Below are positions 13,212 through 24,746 of a DNA stretch of 64,000 nt, one piece after another; position 1 is the stretch's first letter, and each line of letters starts with the position of its first letter. Location: the NCBI GenBank assembly GCA_020284085.1, contig JACEVL010000163.1:1708761-1772760 (forward strand), written 5' to 3'. The notes beneath the pieces were generated by a model. That model had not been told where the DNA came from, did no database searches, and saw only the letters and a list, made by a program, of their open reading frames with translations. The position numbers and the translations under genes were made by a program. This stretch comes from Aporrectodea caliginosa. Lineage: Eukaryota > Annelida > Clitellata > Crassiclitellata > Lumbricidae.

Positions 13212-13440
13212 CACAAATGGAAACAGCGTCACCATCGATGAAAAACTTTCAGTCACGGAACACATCAACAAAGTCGTCAAAAGTGGCTCTGCTTCAATCT
13301 TCGCCCTTAAAACACTCAAAAACCATGGTGCATCTGCAGATTCTCTACAACTGATCACCCGCGCAACCATCATAGCCAGAACAATGTAATACTATGCTTC
13401 CCCGTCTGGTGGGGACTGGCGAGCGAAAAGGACAAATCCC
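13212..13440 (+). mobile_element. LINE reverse-transcriptase fragment inside hAT element
   Basis: Plus-strand frame reads DEKLSVTEHINKVVKSGSAS, FALKTLKNHGASADSLQLIT and, after a stop, YYASPSGGDWRAKR. This matches the usual block of LINE ORF2 that follows the polymerase (x-LSVTEHI...YALRxLKxxG...EYASPxWW). It is a fragment with an in-frame stop, lying between two (TA)n tracts. Confidence 0.6.
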
Positions 13441-13441
13441 G

Positions 13442-13446
<5 letters not shown>

Positions 13447-13482
<36 letters not shown>
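13447..13482. repeat. (TA)n microsatellite
   Basis: TA dinucleotide tract following the LINE fragment. Confidence 0.95.
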
Positions 13483-13483
<1 letters not shown>

Positions 13484-13772
13484 GTTTAAAAGTAAAAACC
13501 TAGAAAAAAAGTAAAACCTAGAAACTACAAACAATACATGCACTTTCAATTAAGACTGTCATGTCTAGTGTCAAACTGTTCCACAAAGGCACCAATGATA
13601 ATCGACTCTGCACGAACACATTCAACTAACAGCATTGATAAACTGCTCTCTGAAACGAATATCAGACATATTTGCTTTGCAGATATGTCTAATATCAGAA
13701 AAGACTTGTGTTTTGGTGTTAAAGATTGTATACCAATCATAATAGTAAGCGAATGGTCAGAGAATTGTCAAT

Positions 13773-14099
13773 TTAGTTCGGAATGATATAATAACTGGAT
13801 GTAGACAAGTTGCCTAAATGCAGTCTGTGGGTCCACTTCAGAACGATGCACAGAGTTTTTATCTGCAGCAGAGCCCGAAAAGAGCCTGGGCATTTATGAA
13901 CACACTGTTTGGGTAGGGTAGACCAAGGTAGTACAGTTTTAAGTTTGTTGAGGAAGGATTCAGATAGAGTCTCAGTATGTAGGCGTAGGTCTAAAGGAAG
14001 GACGTTCCAAACCACTGGGCCTACCACTGAAAAGGCTCGATTCTTCATAGTTGCAGTATGAGCGAACGAAACCAAAGAAATCCCTTTTCCGTAAAGCAT
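13773..14099 (-). mobile_element. LINE ORF2 C-terminal fragment
   Basis: Minus-strand frame of 108 residues containing NRAFSVVGPVVWNVLPLDLR followed by SESFLNKLKTVL, the common C-terminal signature of LINE ORF2 (AFSVAGPxxWNxLPxxLR...FKxxLKTxLF). It is inside the hAT element at 12997-14496 and has no upstream polymerase attached. Confidence 0.65.
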
Positions 14100-14569
14100 T
14101 GGGGATACCCGAAGTCAGACAGCATTGCTCGCGGAGGTAAATTGGGCGAAGCCTTAGCTGGTGATGTCGCCATACCAGGGCAGCTACCCTGTACTCAATA
14201 TACTTGCGGATAGGGAGTCAGTGATGGATAGCAGGAATGTAGCTTATACGACAAGAAAATAATTAAAACTCTCAGGAAGTAAATAGGTTATGTTCATGAA
14301 AACACCACAGATAAAATAACATCGGATTTCATCATGCTTCATGCTTAAGCAAGTAAGTAATACCTTTGAAAATATCAAAATTAAATGATACCATATTTCA
14401 TAATATTTTGGAATAAAATTTGGGGGCCACTGGGGGGCCACAACCTCAGTTGGGGGGGGGCAAGTGCCCCTCTGGCCCCCTGTAGAGCCGCCACTGGTGA
14501 TAGGACTTTGAAGTGAATTCGCTCTGGGATTTTTAACCAGTGGAGTGATATGAGGACGGGAGTGATATG

Positions 14570-14885
14570 CAGGCCCGCCGAGAGGGGGGCAGAGGGGGCA
14601 AAAACCCAGGGGCCCGGCGACTTTTAGGGGCCCGGGCTGGGCCCAGCAATCAACTTATGAGAAATATTATAATCATTTATACAAAGTTTATGATTTATGC
14701 CTTTTAAGATATAATATTACAGACACTTGACTACGATAGTTGCATATATAAATAAAATGTTGAAGGGTTGTACCCGCACTATTATTATTTCAGTTTTTTT
14801 TTTAAATTTTCTCATAAAGTCTAAGGATACTTAGGGGCCCGTGACTGCTCTGCCTAGGGGCCCGGAATTTCTATCGGCAGCCCTG
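14570..14885. mobile_element. hAT MITE, TSD GTGATATG
   Basis: A 316-bp element with termini CAGGCCCGCCGAGAG and CTATCGGCAGCCCTG (imperfect inverted repeat). GTGATATG at 14562-14569 is repeated at 14886-14893. It interrupts the same LINE as the larger hAT element. No coding capacity. Confidence 0.8.
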
Positions 14886-15404
14886 GTGATATGATGATAG
14901 GGCGTTCTGGTGACGGCTCTGGCTAGTGAGTTTTGGATGAGCTGCAGACGCTTTAGTTGAGTGGTTCGATGTCAAGAAAGAGGGAATTGCACTAGTCGAG
15001 CTTTGAGTGGACAATGGAGGTAGCAATGGTGGAGGCAGTTTTGAAATCGAGCATGGATCGGATGCGGCGGAGGTCACGAATGTGCATGAAGCAGGAGTGC
15101 GAGAGGTTGAAGATGTGATTAGAGAAGGAGAGATGTGGTTCAAAAGTAACACCGAGATTGCGGACCGGGGCATCAGAGGTGAAGGTACGAGATGAAGAGT
15201 TAGTGGATAGGTGTATTCAAAGGGCAGGGATGGATTTTGCCCATACAAAGATGCCGAAGGATGCGCTCGAAAAAGCGAGTGTTTGTGCCGGCGTAGATGC
15301 GACGATATGAGGTCGAATTTCTTGTAAAGTGAGAGTGTACCTCAGACACATGCCCGAAGAAACCTTTATAAATAATATTGCATGCAGTAGGCCGCTGTCG
15401 CATG

Positions 15405-17400
15405 GACGTATTTAGGGGGTGGTTTTACGGGTTCAAACCCCCGCAATAAATGCATTTCTGTTATTAAAAACTAGAAATGTAGGAATAATACGACCATTTC
15501 TAATGAAACGCTCGAAAACTTAAAACCCCTACCGTTATTTTCTTATTGTGCCTCGTGTCTTCTATTGCCTTACACTTCATCGTTCTGTGGCATCAGCTTC
15601 TATACAGGACTGTGTGTTGTCTGAACCGATTAGAAGTAGTTCATAATCTGTAGGCTAAATTATGTACCTCAATGTTACTCTAAGGCACACGGAGCACAGT
15701 TTTTTTCTTTATCTATCAGTCGAAGTATTTCTTTCACGTCTCCTCATGTCTATATGATCTGTTAGCAGATCTTCGAAATCTGTATTGCCTAGCAGCCTAT
15801 TATCATTCGAACATGTTCTTTCGCCTTGATAACCAGTTCAATTATACTTCGAGAATTTCTATCGCACTAGAAGGCACTAAGGGCCAGCCTCCTTTCGTCC
15901 AAGCTCTTGCTATCAACATCAGGACCGCGGAGAGGAAGTCGTCCGTCGAAATTTTATCTATTTTAAACGGTACATTATTACCACACAATCGAACGAGTGT
16001 AAGAAAGAGATAATAGATGCAGTCAGTGTGCGCTTTTTATGTTTGAAAGCCTTTATATTCTGCATTAATTCTGTGATATTTATCCGGTAATGTAATAGTA
16101 TAAAAAAGATTTACAACTCCGTGACTGTAATTATTGCATTTTGCATATATTATTATATATATTTTTTCTTTCAAAAATAATATTGAAACTGACAGCCTGG
16201 CCACTATAAACTAACTATTTTTCATGTCTTAACTCGTCCGGTCAGCGTGGAGACCTAATTATGAATATTTTACAACTCCGTTACTACAACTCCGTTACTT
16301 TATATTTCTATTAAAACGAATTTATTTGATGGTACATGTATACAATTTATCGTCATAATAATTTATGTTGCTGTGTAATATTTTAATGCATACTTAAAAC
16401 TAATTAATTACCAATTATAAGCAGTGGCGACATTTTGAACTGTGTTTTTATAAAGTAACGGAGTTGTAAATATTTAGGAATCAAAGTTGTATGTTTTTCA
16501 TATAGTAAAAAACTAAAATGAAAAATTAGGCCAAATCTGTCAAATTTAAGCTCTGCTCAATATTAAGTATGCTTCAGCACTGCCATGAAAATATTTGTGT
16601 AAGAAATTTTTTTAATTTTGCATGACTTTTTTTCTTCTAATTCCATTTCTGAATTTGCCTCCGGTTGTGAAATATACCCATATATACTCTGTGAAATGAA
16701 TGCGATTACAAGATTCAGACTAAAATATGAAGCCATCATTGCATTTGCGAATGACGGAAAGGAATTGAAAACTTGCATTAGCATTAATTAATAAAAATGT
16801 TCGTATGTAGGTATAAATAGAATGCTAGATAGATTTACTTATAAAGTTTAAGACCAAGTAACCTTACTAACTAATTTAAATTAAGGAACTAATCCCGCTC
16901 ACTTAGCTTTCTCATCATCACAAGCAGATGCACTTAATAATTAATTTTGATGTCATACATTTGCCAACACCACTAATGACTTTATAAGGTTATAATCCTG
17001 TGCTTTGCACATTGTTACGAATCTCTCAACCGTCTATGTTTACCAGCGCAACACAGTGTAAAGCTTAAACTGACACTTAAGAAGCTAATTCTACCTGTAA
17101 AGATGTCAATCTCTTTAAACCATCTATATAAAGCATACGCCCTGTACTATAATAATCACCTTGAGATTTATTGACGGTAGTTTGTTCTTACACTTAACAT
17201 AGCGCGTTTCATATGCCTAACAAACGTGTTGCAAGTATGAATAATAATTATGTATAACCCATGTAAATACGTGTGCTTTCAAGGTAGTTTGTTTAAGTTT
17301 CCTGAACAGAGTCACATGCAACAGACCGCATGTGTAGCGGTAGAATGCTACCCGAGGAATGACTAAGACACGTGGGCGCTTACCGACTCAAACGATAGAG
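15405..17400. other. No gene recognised; AT-rich, dispersed inverted motif
   Basis: Nothing coding could be supported. The phrase 'tttacaactccgttac' occurs around 16,106, 16,268 and 16,285 and in inverted form (gtaacggagttgtaaa) near 16,456, suggesting the remains of a small inverted-repeat element. Near 15,409-15,460 is a short GC-rich piece, 'gggttcaaaccccc', that looks like the edge of another DNA transposon. Confidence 0.4.
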
Positions 17401-17414
17401 TTTTTATGTTGGCG

Positions 17415-17501
17415 TAGTCTTTCGTTTTACTATGGTAACTGTAAATTAAAACATGAGTGTAATGTTTTAATTTACAGTTACCATAGTAAAACGAAAGACT
17501 A
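17415..17501. repeat. Perfect hairpin: 40-bp arms, 7-nt loop
   Basis: Positions 17415-17454 are exactly complementary to 17462-17501, with the loop gagtgta. The arms contain tagtctttcgttttactatg. No mismatch or bulge was found across 40 pairs, which is too perfect for a typical animal miRNA precursor. It is better explained as a recent foldback or template-switch event, or a small snap-back element. Transcription in either direction would give a stable stem. Confidence 0.9.
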
Positions 17502-17807
17502 TGAATTTTCTAGAGTTAACTCTACGCCGTACAAATCGACAATTTGAAGCCCAATATGACGATAACCGATCGAAATACCGACCTACCGTGTCTCCGTCAG
17601 GTCAACCTGACTGAAAACATCCACAACTGTACTTCTGCCAAATAGTCTGAGTAGAGTAAACAAAGGCAATTATGCTTCAGAAGGGCAAGCCTGTACAGTT
17701 TAATAATGTCGTCGTTGTACTGGTGTATCCGCGCTCAAAGATTCGAAAGAGTCGCTGGGACACGTGAAAAGTATATTCATACATTCGTTCATTCATTCAT
17801 ATCGAGC

Positions 17808-18440
17808 ATTTATATAGCGCCCCTTCAAAAACTACTCAGACGCGTTCCCAACTCCAGCACGGCCAAAAAGAACAGTCCTAAGGTGAGAAAAGAACACACG
17901 AGAGAAGGTTCTGGAAAAGAGGCGAAGAACCTTCTCTCGGGGAGCCCATTCTAGGGGCCCACCAGCGAGAAAGCGCGGTTCTACCTAGTGGAGGTACGGG
18001 GAAAAGGGACAAGGAAGCGCAGGAATGACAGTTCGCGAAGATAGGCAGGAGTGAGGCCTAGTAAGCAGACTATGTATATGGCAGCTATCTTATAAGCAAT
18101 CCCTGCTCAGAGGGGTCCAGTGGAGAACGTCACACAGGTATATAGAGACATGTCCAACTTTTGGTATACGGGCGATAAGGCGGGCAGCAGAACGCAAGAT
18201 CCGATCCAAGCACCCCAGTCGACCAGCCGGGAGGCAAGCTTAGAGCGAGCAACAGTAGTCAAGTTTAGTTGTGATGAAGGCATGGATAAGCGTGGAGGTA
18301 GCAGAAGCAGTGATTGAGCGGACGGCTGAGCGAAGCTGGTGCAATTGGTAGAAGCAGTAACGGCTAAGGAGGCTGATATGGGGAGTACCATGATCGACCT
18401 TATCAAAGGCATCATCCACATCACAGAAAGCAAGCAGCGT
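17808..18440 (-). mobile_element. LINE (CR1/L2-like) 3' fragment with tail
   Basis: The minus strand from 18440 reads DVDDAFDKVDHGTPHIS (polymerase motif A), then after an internal deletion ITASATSTLIHAFITTKLDY and LDRILRSAARLIARIPKVGH. It ends at about 17,808 with 'gaaggggcgctatataaatgc' followed by (GAAT)n. The ggcgctatataaat terminus recurs at 27105-27118 and 59408-59421. There are stops and deletions throughout, so this is a dead copy. Confidence 0.65.
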
Positions 18441-18808
18441 AACGCATTCTTAGTCAGTGACGTCGCTGATGTCTAGGATCAGTCTGAGCAGGACCGTCTC
18501 CACGTAATGCTCCTATAACGGAGTGCATTGACTTACCAATGATTAGCAATGGTCCTGAAAACATGGTCGCCCGTCAAGTTACGTGCACCTGAAACTAAAA
18601 GAAAGACATTGCTACTGACAGCGATAACGCAATTATCACAAATATATAACGCTTCTTCGGTAAAACAGTACATTAGAAATTTTAAAATAAACCTATGACT
18701 TTCGCTAGTAGGGCCTATGCCTGCATTAATTAACCACTGTGTACATAATATGATTAGCCTATATTCGTTTAATGACAAAGCCAGGTGAATCACCGCATCT
18801 GGGTACAA

Positions 18809-19072
18809 AAAGTGGCCATCATAATAGAAAATAAACAGTAATCATCGTTAGTTAGTAAATCAGTTTAGTATAAAGACCGGAATCAGGTTTATCTACTTTA
18901 TAATATTGGAGGAATAAAATTTCGATCCTTTGCAGAGAGCGTAAAGTCGTGTGCCACGTTTATACATACATGTATCTGAACTAATGCCGTGGAAAAATTG
19001 CAATGCTCAATACTTGCGCATAAATACATTATTAGCATATATATATACATGAATTTCAATATTCAATACTTG

Positions 19073-19120
<48 letters not shown>

Positions 19121-20860
19121 GGCAAATATTGAGTAATACAATTTTTCCGCGACTTTAGTCTTAAACCCATAGGATACAGTTCAGATTGCATTTATCTATG
19201 GGACAATGATTCTGTAACAGCAAAAGGCAAAACGATTAAAAACTTGCGATTGCTCCTGTGAATGCGGATTTATTTCTATTATCATCCTCTGATACTTTAT
19301 GTTTCATGACATGCGCTATCGAAGTCGATATTTGAAAAATTTCAATTATAAGTAACGAAGGTTCAAACCAAGACGCAAATGATAGTTTACCAAGAGTGGA
19401 ATCAACTGCTGTATTCTTCAGAGCTGAGGTAAATCAGCACTTCGATGTTCAGTTAGACGTATTCCGATTAAGAACTTCTTAGCAATTTACCTTGTGTTGC
19501 TTAGTCCAATTTCTGTAGCGTTATCCAACTTCTGCGTCTCATAAGTTGCTCTGTTGAATCGACATATCGTTCAAGATGTAAAACTCGTGGCAGTTCATAC
19601 TGCGTTGACTGTCGAGACGTTGCGCTTAAACTGTTTTCGGTTAAACCTGACTACTTCCTATGTACCTTTCTCAGGCAATGCGAACCGCGTATCGCTTGAG
19701 TGGCTTTAGTAGGACACCGCAACGCACTGATTTGTATTCTACGAGCGCCTTATACCGACCAAGCCCCTGTTGAACTCTGACCTCGTAAAACAACAGTTAC
19801 TTCTTGGTGATTGTTGACGTTGCCATCGGTAAGTTAAACTTACGCTATGCTTCGCTCTTCGCTTCGCTGCTTAATTAGAACAATAAAATGTAATAAATCG
19901 ATAGAAAAACGCTTTGCTTGGTCAAGTACTAATCACATTTGACTTACTGTGCAATTATGTTCGAGTAAAGTAACCGTGATTAAATGTTGTAATCAAGTAA
20001 CCGGCTAATTAGCCTGCGACTTAGCACTTTTATCGTGTGCTCGAGAATTCTATGTCTTGAGGGAGCATGGCCATCGAATGACTTCAGGCCAAGGTATTCG
20101 TAAAGTCTACTTTTGTTGGATGAGAGGTCAGTATTGGGGCGCCTTTGCCTGAGCGATGGTGCTATATCATAAAACGTCTTTCCAGTGAACTGCAGGATGT
20201 CGCAATTGGAAGATCTGTGCCAGTTGCTGCCGTCGCCGCCACAGAAGACGTCTGAGTTCCACCCTTTGCCACCGTTTCTCACGAAGGACTTAGTGAATGA
20301 AAGTTCTCCCTTTTGACTGCTGTTGTGTCATGCTGCTTTGGTTGAGGGGTCGTTTCCTGCTTATCAGAAACGGGCTATAGCTTATGTGTCGTGATCTTGA
20401 TGTTAATAGCATGGTCAATAATCGACCTATTTCCAACTTATCATTCTAAGCGAAGGTAGTCGAGATATGTGTTCCTATGCAGCTCATACAATTTCTTGAG
20501 ACTGACTCTCTCTAACCGAAATAACAATCGGAATTTAAGTAGTTCCACTCGACAGAGTCTATAATTGCGCGCATTCTTCTGGCACTTCAGGGCGTTTGGT
20601 TGAGAGCATGTAACTCCTTTCGTCCTTTTGGGCTAGGTATGACCCTCTACACTGTTGACCAATTCTTTTGAAAGGTCGCCCGGTGTCTTGGATCGCTCTT
20701 TCTCGTGGCTGCGATCATTCCTTCTGGGATACGTTACTCAGGTAGTGATTTATTTTCCATACGGTGTGACTGCTGGATGGTCTTCCTTGATCTTCACAGG
20801 TTCTATCTTATGACCCGGCTCTATATCCTCTACACCGCTGTTTAAGCCCGGTTCTTTTTT
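18809..20860. other. No gene recognised
   Basis: Largely AT-rich non-coding sequence with a (TA)n tract. On the minus strand, 20282-19980 is an open segment of 100 codons (RNGGKGWNSDVFCGGDGSNW...) that I do not recognise. It has no splice or start context that would support a gene. Confidence 0.4.
19078..19118. repeat. (TA)n microsatellite
   Basis: About 40 bp of TA dinucleotide. Confidence 0.95.
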
Positions 20861-20877
20861 GAGGGGTCGCGGCTCAT

Positions 20878-21080
20878 CGATATGTTAATGACTCTCAGTC
20901 CATGGGCCAGATGCAAAGGCTATCACCTTAGTGAAGAAAATGCCTCAAGGAGTGGACGTGCCTGGATGTCATCCGACCGTCTCCGGTTGAACCATGGGAA
21001 AGATCATTTCCTCTGGTTTCAAACATCGACTTACCTAATCTGGTGTCTTTTTTCTCCAATACTGTGCGCGGTCTGACCTT
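20878..21080 (+). mobile_element. LINE reverse-transcriptase relic
   Basis: Two overlapping frames give YVNDSQS (a decayed Y-A-D-D polymerase box) and, shifted, WMSSDRLRLNHGKDHFLWF, which corresponds to the conserved W-M-x-x-N-x-L-x-L-N-x-x-K block that follows it in LINEs. The frame break and lost catalytic Asp show it is inactive. Confidence 0.5.
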
Positions 21081-21119
21081 TGACCTGAATGTCAGCTGAA
21101 TAAACAATTTCATTTCTAA

Positions 21120-22435
21120 TTACGAAACTTACTAATTGGTTTTTCTTAGGGCTACTTCTGTGAATTTCGACCGGATAATCCGTAGTTTTTCCAGTAGTTA
21201 GTAAATTCCTTGTAAAGACTGGACAATGCTTTCACCATTCTCTTAAATTAATTATAAAGAAGTTTTGTCAGGCCCAGAGAACAGAAAGAGCCATTCACTG
21301 CGTTTGTATCTCAAGTGACAGAGTACGTGGTGGTAATTCGCAAGGTTCAATGGTGTGAGAAAATTAGGTGCAACGCCTGATTAACTATAGGTTTGTCGAT
21401 TATTTCTTCTTAGTAAGTGTATATTAAACGCAAAGTCAAGAGCTTTATTATCTTTGAAGTCTGACGATCTTGCCTGTAACAACATATTTCAAGTTGCACC
21501 TTGGGTTGTCGAGAATTGTTGACATCATTTGTAGCGGATGTCCCGTCGGCCAGGATCGTGTATGAACATAATATTTGATTTGCTTAGCATGTTGAAGTAA
21601 TATTTTAAGTACTCATAAACTGACACTAAGTTAAAACAATGCAAAGAAGTCAAACGCGGAGATTATAGGCCTAAGCATTAAAAATACTTTAAATATTTCA
21701 CTGCTTAAACATCTCCACTCGAGACATAGCCTAGGCCTAGGCCTACTTCCTAAATCGTTGTTTACGAGACCATCCGTCTATGCTGTAAGTTGTATTATGC
21801 TGTCTTTCAAAAACCCAAGTCTCTTAAATATGACATTACGAATGTCTTATTATCTCAACCCGGTCGAATAAAAAGGCAATAAGAACTTCTCAACACATGG
21901 CCATTGCCTTCATTGGAACTCATCGTGCTAATTACTTATAAGCCTTGCTGAATTATTTCACATGCTTGGTTGTAAAAGCGTCATATATTGATCTTATAGT
22001 TCGCAGGCTATCGTTGGATTTTATGCGCCGAGATAACTGAATATATTCATAAAGGTAACAAGCTCCCCTGGCATTAAACCGCCTCACAAAAGACTGCACG
22101 GTTTTTTCAGCATGTGGCCGAAAAAGTTTATATTCGACTGAGACGTTGCCACTGGTAGATTTACTCCTTGCCTGTTCGCACTGTCTGCCAAATTTGAAGT
22201 AATCAGCAGGAGAGCAGAATTGGACGTGGAATTATTAAATGAAAAGAAAAGAAAACTATCATCATTGTACAAGTGGTACACAGTCAAGATAGTTATCAGT
22301 AATTTTGATTAACTTGCTTATACTGTGTACACGCTTTCCTTTCCAATCAAACAACTGCAAACATCTTTCTGCTTAATCTGTTCTACTTATCAGTCGCAAA
22401 AACATAATCAGCTCCGTGGATAAAAGGAAAGTAAC
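21120..22435. other. No gene recognised
   Basis: AT-rich, no supported coding feature on either strand. On the gene model it lies between gene A and gene B. It would be the place to look for gene A's promoter and first exon, but no signal-peptide exon could be identified by eye. Confidence 0.4.
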
Positions 22436-22439
22436 TGTA

Positions 22440-23030
22440 TGCTTTTATTCTCATGGACCTATCTGCCGCTTTTCACACTGCTGATCATCATAAATATACT
22501 CATTCACCATCTCGAACACTAGTATACCTATTTTCACCCTCAGTTGGTTTGCAGCTAAGCTAAGCCCTCGTACTCAATCAATTCGTATAAATCAACTCAC
22601 TTCTGCGTCCATTGCCTTGGATTGCGGTGTGTCATGTGCTGGGTCCGCTCCCGTTTGCATCGTATACAGCACTCCACTCGGTACACTACTCGCTGATAAC
22701 TCTCTTGACTTGTACACTGACAAGTCAAGACAGTATATTATGGTGAATTGCGCGATTATATGCTCTTATATTCTTTTCATTTGATAGTTTAGTTCTGCTC
22801 TCCTGGTGGTTATGCCCTACTTCTGTTTTCTTGGCGATGTTCAATCTTGGATAGCTAGTAATAGATTTCTTCTTAATCCCTTTAAAACTAATTTTTTACT
22901 ATAGACACAAGTGAATGACTTCGCAAATGGTGAGGGTTTCTTCATGCAATCATTAAGGTCTAAACTCAAGACTCATCTCTTTCGATCCAACAACCTCAAC
23001 ATCCTTACGAATCTCAATGTCACTGATCCG
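22440..23030 (+). mobile_element. Internally deleted LINE ORF2 fragment
   Basis: The plus strand shows motif A-like MDLSAAFHTADHH, then in another frame LSWFAAKLSPRTQSIRINQL and STPLGTLLADNSLDLYTD, then SWIASNRFLLNPFKTNF, then near 22,950 SLRSKLKTHLFRSNN. The order is that of a CR1/L2-type ORF2, but the catalytic YADD box is missing and several frameshifts separate the blocks. Confidence 0.65.
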
Positions 23031-23347
23031 TTGAACCGAGTTAATGCCATCATGTAATGGAATTTCCAGTTGCTGCTGTTTTCGGCTTCTTATTTGGACC
23101 AACTGGAGGAGGGTCCGACGTTGCTATGTTCTAGAGGTTCCAGGAAACTGGCCATACACTGACCAGGCAACACATGAAGTGATAGTAATAGAGACCCGAT
23201 TGCTTTACTTGGGAGACATTGCCAGAGTCTCAAATAGCAATGTTGTCTGATCATTTCACTTAGGTTACAATAAAAAGCAATAAAAAATATAATTCTTATT
23301 CTTTGAAAAATGTTCCATACCATTTTGTCAAATGGGCATTCTCCATG

Positions 23348-23500
23348 CCATTTTGTCCGTGACATATTGTCCGTGACATATTGTCCGTGACATATTGTCC
23401 GTGATGTCCGTGACATATTGTCCGTGACATTATGTCTGATGAAATTTTGTCATGATGACATATTGTCATTATGACATTTTGTCTGATGACATTCTGTCAG
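23348..23500. repeat. Minisatellite, unit near gacatattgtccgt
   Basis: About ten degenerate copies of a 14-16-bp unit (gacatattgtccgt, drifting to gacattttgtctgat). No coding use is apparent. Confidence 0.85.
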
Positions 23501-23504
23501 GCCA

Positions 23505-24240
23505 CCAACAAAACACCAACAAATGAGGAGGGGCAAATGATGCAGGATCACATGTCAAGGCCATTTCTTGGATGAAATATAAAATAAAATTTTCCCGAAT
23601 GTTTTAGGTTGCCCATAATTTGTATGACCTTTCCATAGTTTCATAGTTTTATTTTACCCTTTTTCTTAAGTTACAACCCTCTCTCTAACCAGTTTGTGGC
23701 CAATTGTGTGGCCAAGAAACTCACGTGGGCGTCGTTCCTGTTGGACTGATGTCACTACACCCAGCTAGCTCTAAGCTGCTTTCAAGTTCTTGCATGCTAT
23801 TTAAAATTTCTTGTACGAATAACGTTGCTTATTTCCACGTTGGCCACTTAAAACATGCATATTATGTTAAATTAGGCTTGCATGCCAATGACGCTAGGGC
23901 AAGTCAGTAAAAGAAATATTTTAATGAGAATTAGTCCATACTGTTCGTAGAGTTGCACTAAAAACAGCAAACATTTATAACATAGACAACTGCTGCTGAA
24001 TAATTGTGGGCTGTATACAAATTGCTATTTCCTCCATTAATGAGTTAATTTTTTGAATTTTCAGCTTTCGAGTTTTAAATCTTTTATTACAATTACAGGT
24101 TTATACTTTTGCTGTTAACATCACGGTGCATTGGCGATATAAGGTAAGAAGGTTTAGCACAACATTAGGCTGCTGTTACTGAGAGGACTAGCTTGCTTTT
24201 GGGCACAGCGAATCCCAACGAATTCAGTGGCTTATGGCAT
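23505..24240. other. 3' flank of gene B
   Basis: Immediately downstream (minus strand) of gene B's stop codon. A minus-strand AATAAA lies at 24088-24083, about 160 nt past the stop, and is a reasonable polyadenylation signal. Another AATAAA (24246-24241) overlaps the stop codon. No other feature is supported. Confidence 0.4.
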
Positions 24241-24245
24241 TTTAT

Positions 24246-24746
24246 TTACAAGAACGAGTCGTCATCTGGTACGTCATAAAAACGTAACGTGTATTCTCTT
24301 TTCATTCCTCCGATGTTCAGCCTCGTTATTTGGAAGTCGCTTTCTTTGAATTCTATGTTCGTTAGGTCGGAGGACAGAGCAGGGTCGCTGGGTTCATACT
24401 CGAACACTAAGTCATCAGTCGAAGTGGACTGTGCTTCTTCGCTGATCGGTTGTCTGTGTAAGCTGTTGTCATTCGATTCTGCGGAGTGGACGACTACAGC
24501 TTCTACTCCGAACGTTGAAACCCCTCCAGTCGCTGATTGATAATCTGGTTCGTCGAAGCTCTTTCCTGATATTCTCGTCATGTTGACATCGTCCGTGAGC
24601 TTCTTCCGACGCTGCTGCACTACATATGTCTTCCTCTTCCTCAACACGATGATAGCAACCACAAGGATGATGATCACTAGAGCTAGGACTCCAGCGGCGA
24701 CACTCAGTCCAATGATCAAAGCCTTTGCATCGTCGGTTTCAAATAC
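24246..24746 (-). CDS. Gene B last exon: transmembrane helix and cytoplasmic tail
   Basis: A terminal exon of 166 codons plus TAA. It opens VFETDDAKALIIGLSV, continues with a ~27-residue hydrophobic helix (IIGLSVAAGVLALVIIILVV and onward), then the stop-transfer stretch RKRKTYVVQQRRKK. The remaining ~125 residues are acidic and Ser/Thr-rich (EEAQSTSTDDLVFEYEPSD) with no kinase, RasGAP or other enzyme signature. It ends DVPDDDSFL; S-F-L fits a class I PDZ ligand (S/T-x-hydrophobic). The acceptor is aaatataag|GTA, phase 0 with a weak polypyrimidine tract, matching the phase 0 donor of the preceding IPT exon at 26343. By position and orientation this anchors the IPT-EGF-mucin ectodomain in the plasma membrane. 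Confidence 0.8.
   Translation of the reverse strand, partial: VFETDDAKALIIGLSVAAGVLALVIIILVVAIIVLRKRKTYVVQQRRKKLTDDVNMTRISGKSFDEPDYQSATGGVSTFGVEAVVVHSAESNDNSLHRQPISEEAQSTSTDDLVFEYEPSDPALSSDLTNIEFKESDFQITRLNIGGMKREYTLRFYDVPDDDSFL

Larger units (their letters stand above)
12997..14496. mobile_element. Non-autonomous hAT element, TSD GTGATAGG
   Basis: Ends are CAGTGGCGGCTCTAG and GTAGAGCCGCCACTG, a near-perfect terminal inverted repeat of hAT type. The 8-bp GTGATAGG at 12989-12996 is duplicated at 14497-14504, and the surrounding LINE frame continues across it. No transposase was recognised. It carries two (TA)n tracts and two further LINE fragments (13212-13440 plus strand, 13773-14099 minus strand), so it is itself a composite. 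Confidence 0.85.
12630..15250 (-). mobile_element. LINE ORF2 3' part (CR1/L2-like), split by two hAT elements
   Basis: Read on the minus strand, three blocks join into one decayed LINE reverse-transcriptase C-terminus. Block 1 (15250-14886) contains RNLGVTFEPHLSFSNHIF, HIRDLRRIRSMLDFKTASTI and HSKLD-stop-CNSLF. Block 2 (14569-14497) contains TPVLISLHWLKIPERIHFKV. Block 3 (12996-12630) contains YLRDIFTIQPTLSTRSSS and ISNTAPRLWNDLPPEF. These are typical C-terminal motifs of CR1/L2-type ORF2. In-frame stops make it a dead copy. The breaks between blocks coincide exactly with hAT insertions at 14570-14885 and 12997-14496. Confidence 0.7.

Noticed and set aside
15813..16013. Plus-strand frame of 66 codons (FFRLDNQFNYTSRISIALEG)
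   Set aside because: No recognisable motif, splice context or neighbouring exon.
17415..17501. miRNA precursor
   Set aside because: Arms are perfectly paired over 40 bp with no bulge, which animal precursors rarely show; left as an unexplained hairpin.
19980..20282. Minus-strand frame of 100 codons
   Set aside because: Looks non-random in composition but no family could be recognised and no splice sites of the right phase were found; mentioned only within the intergenic entry.
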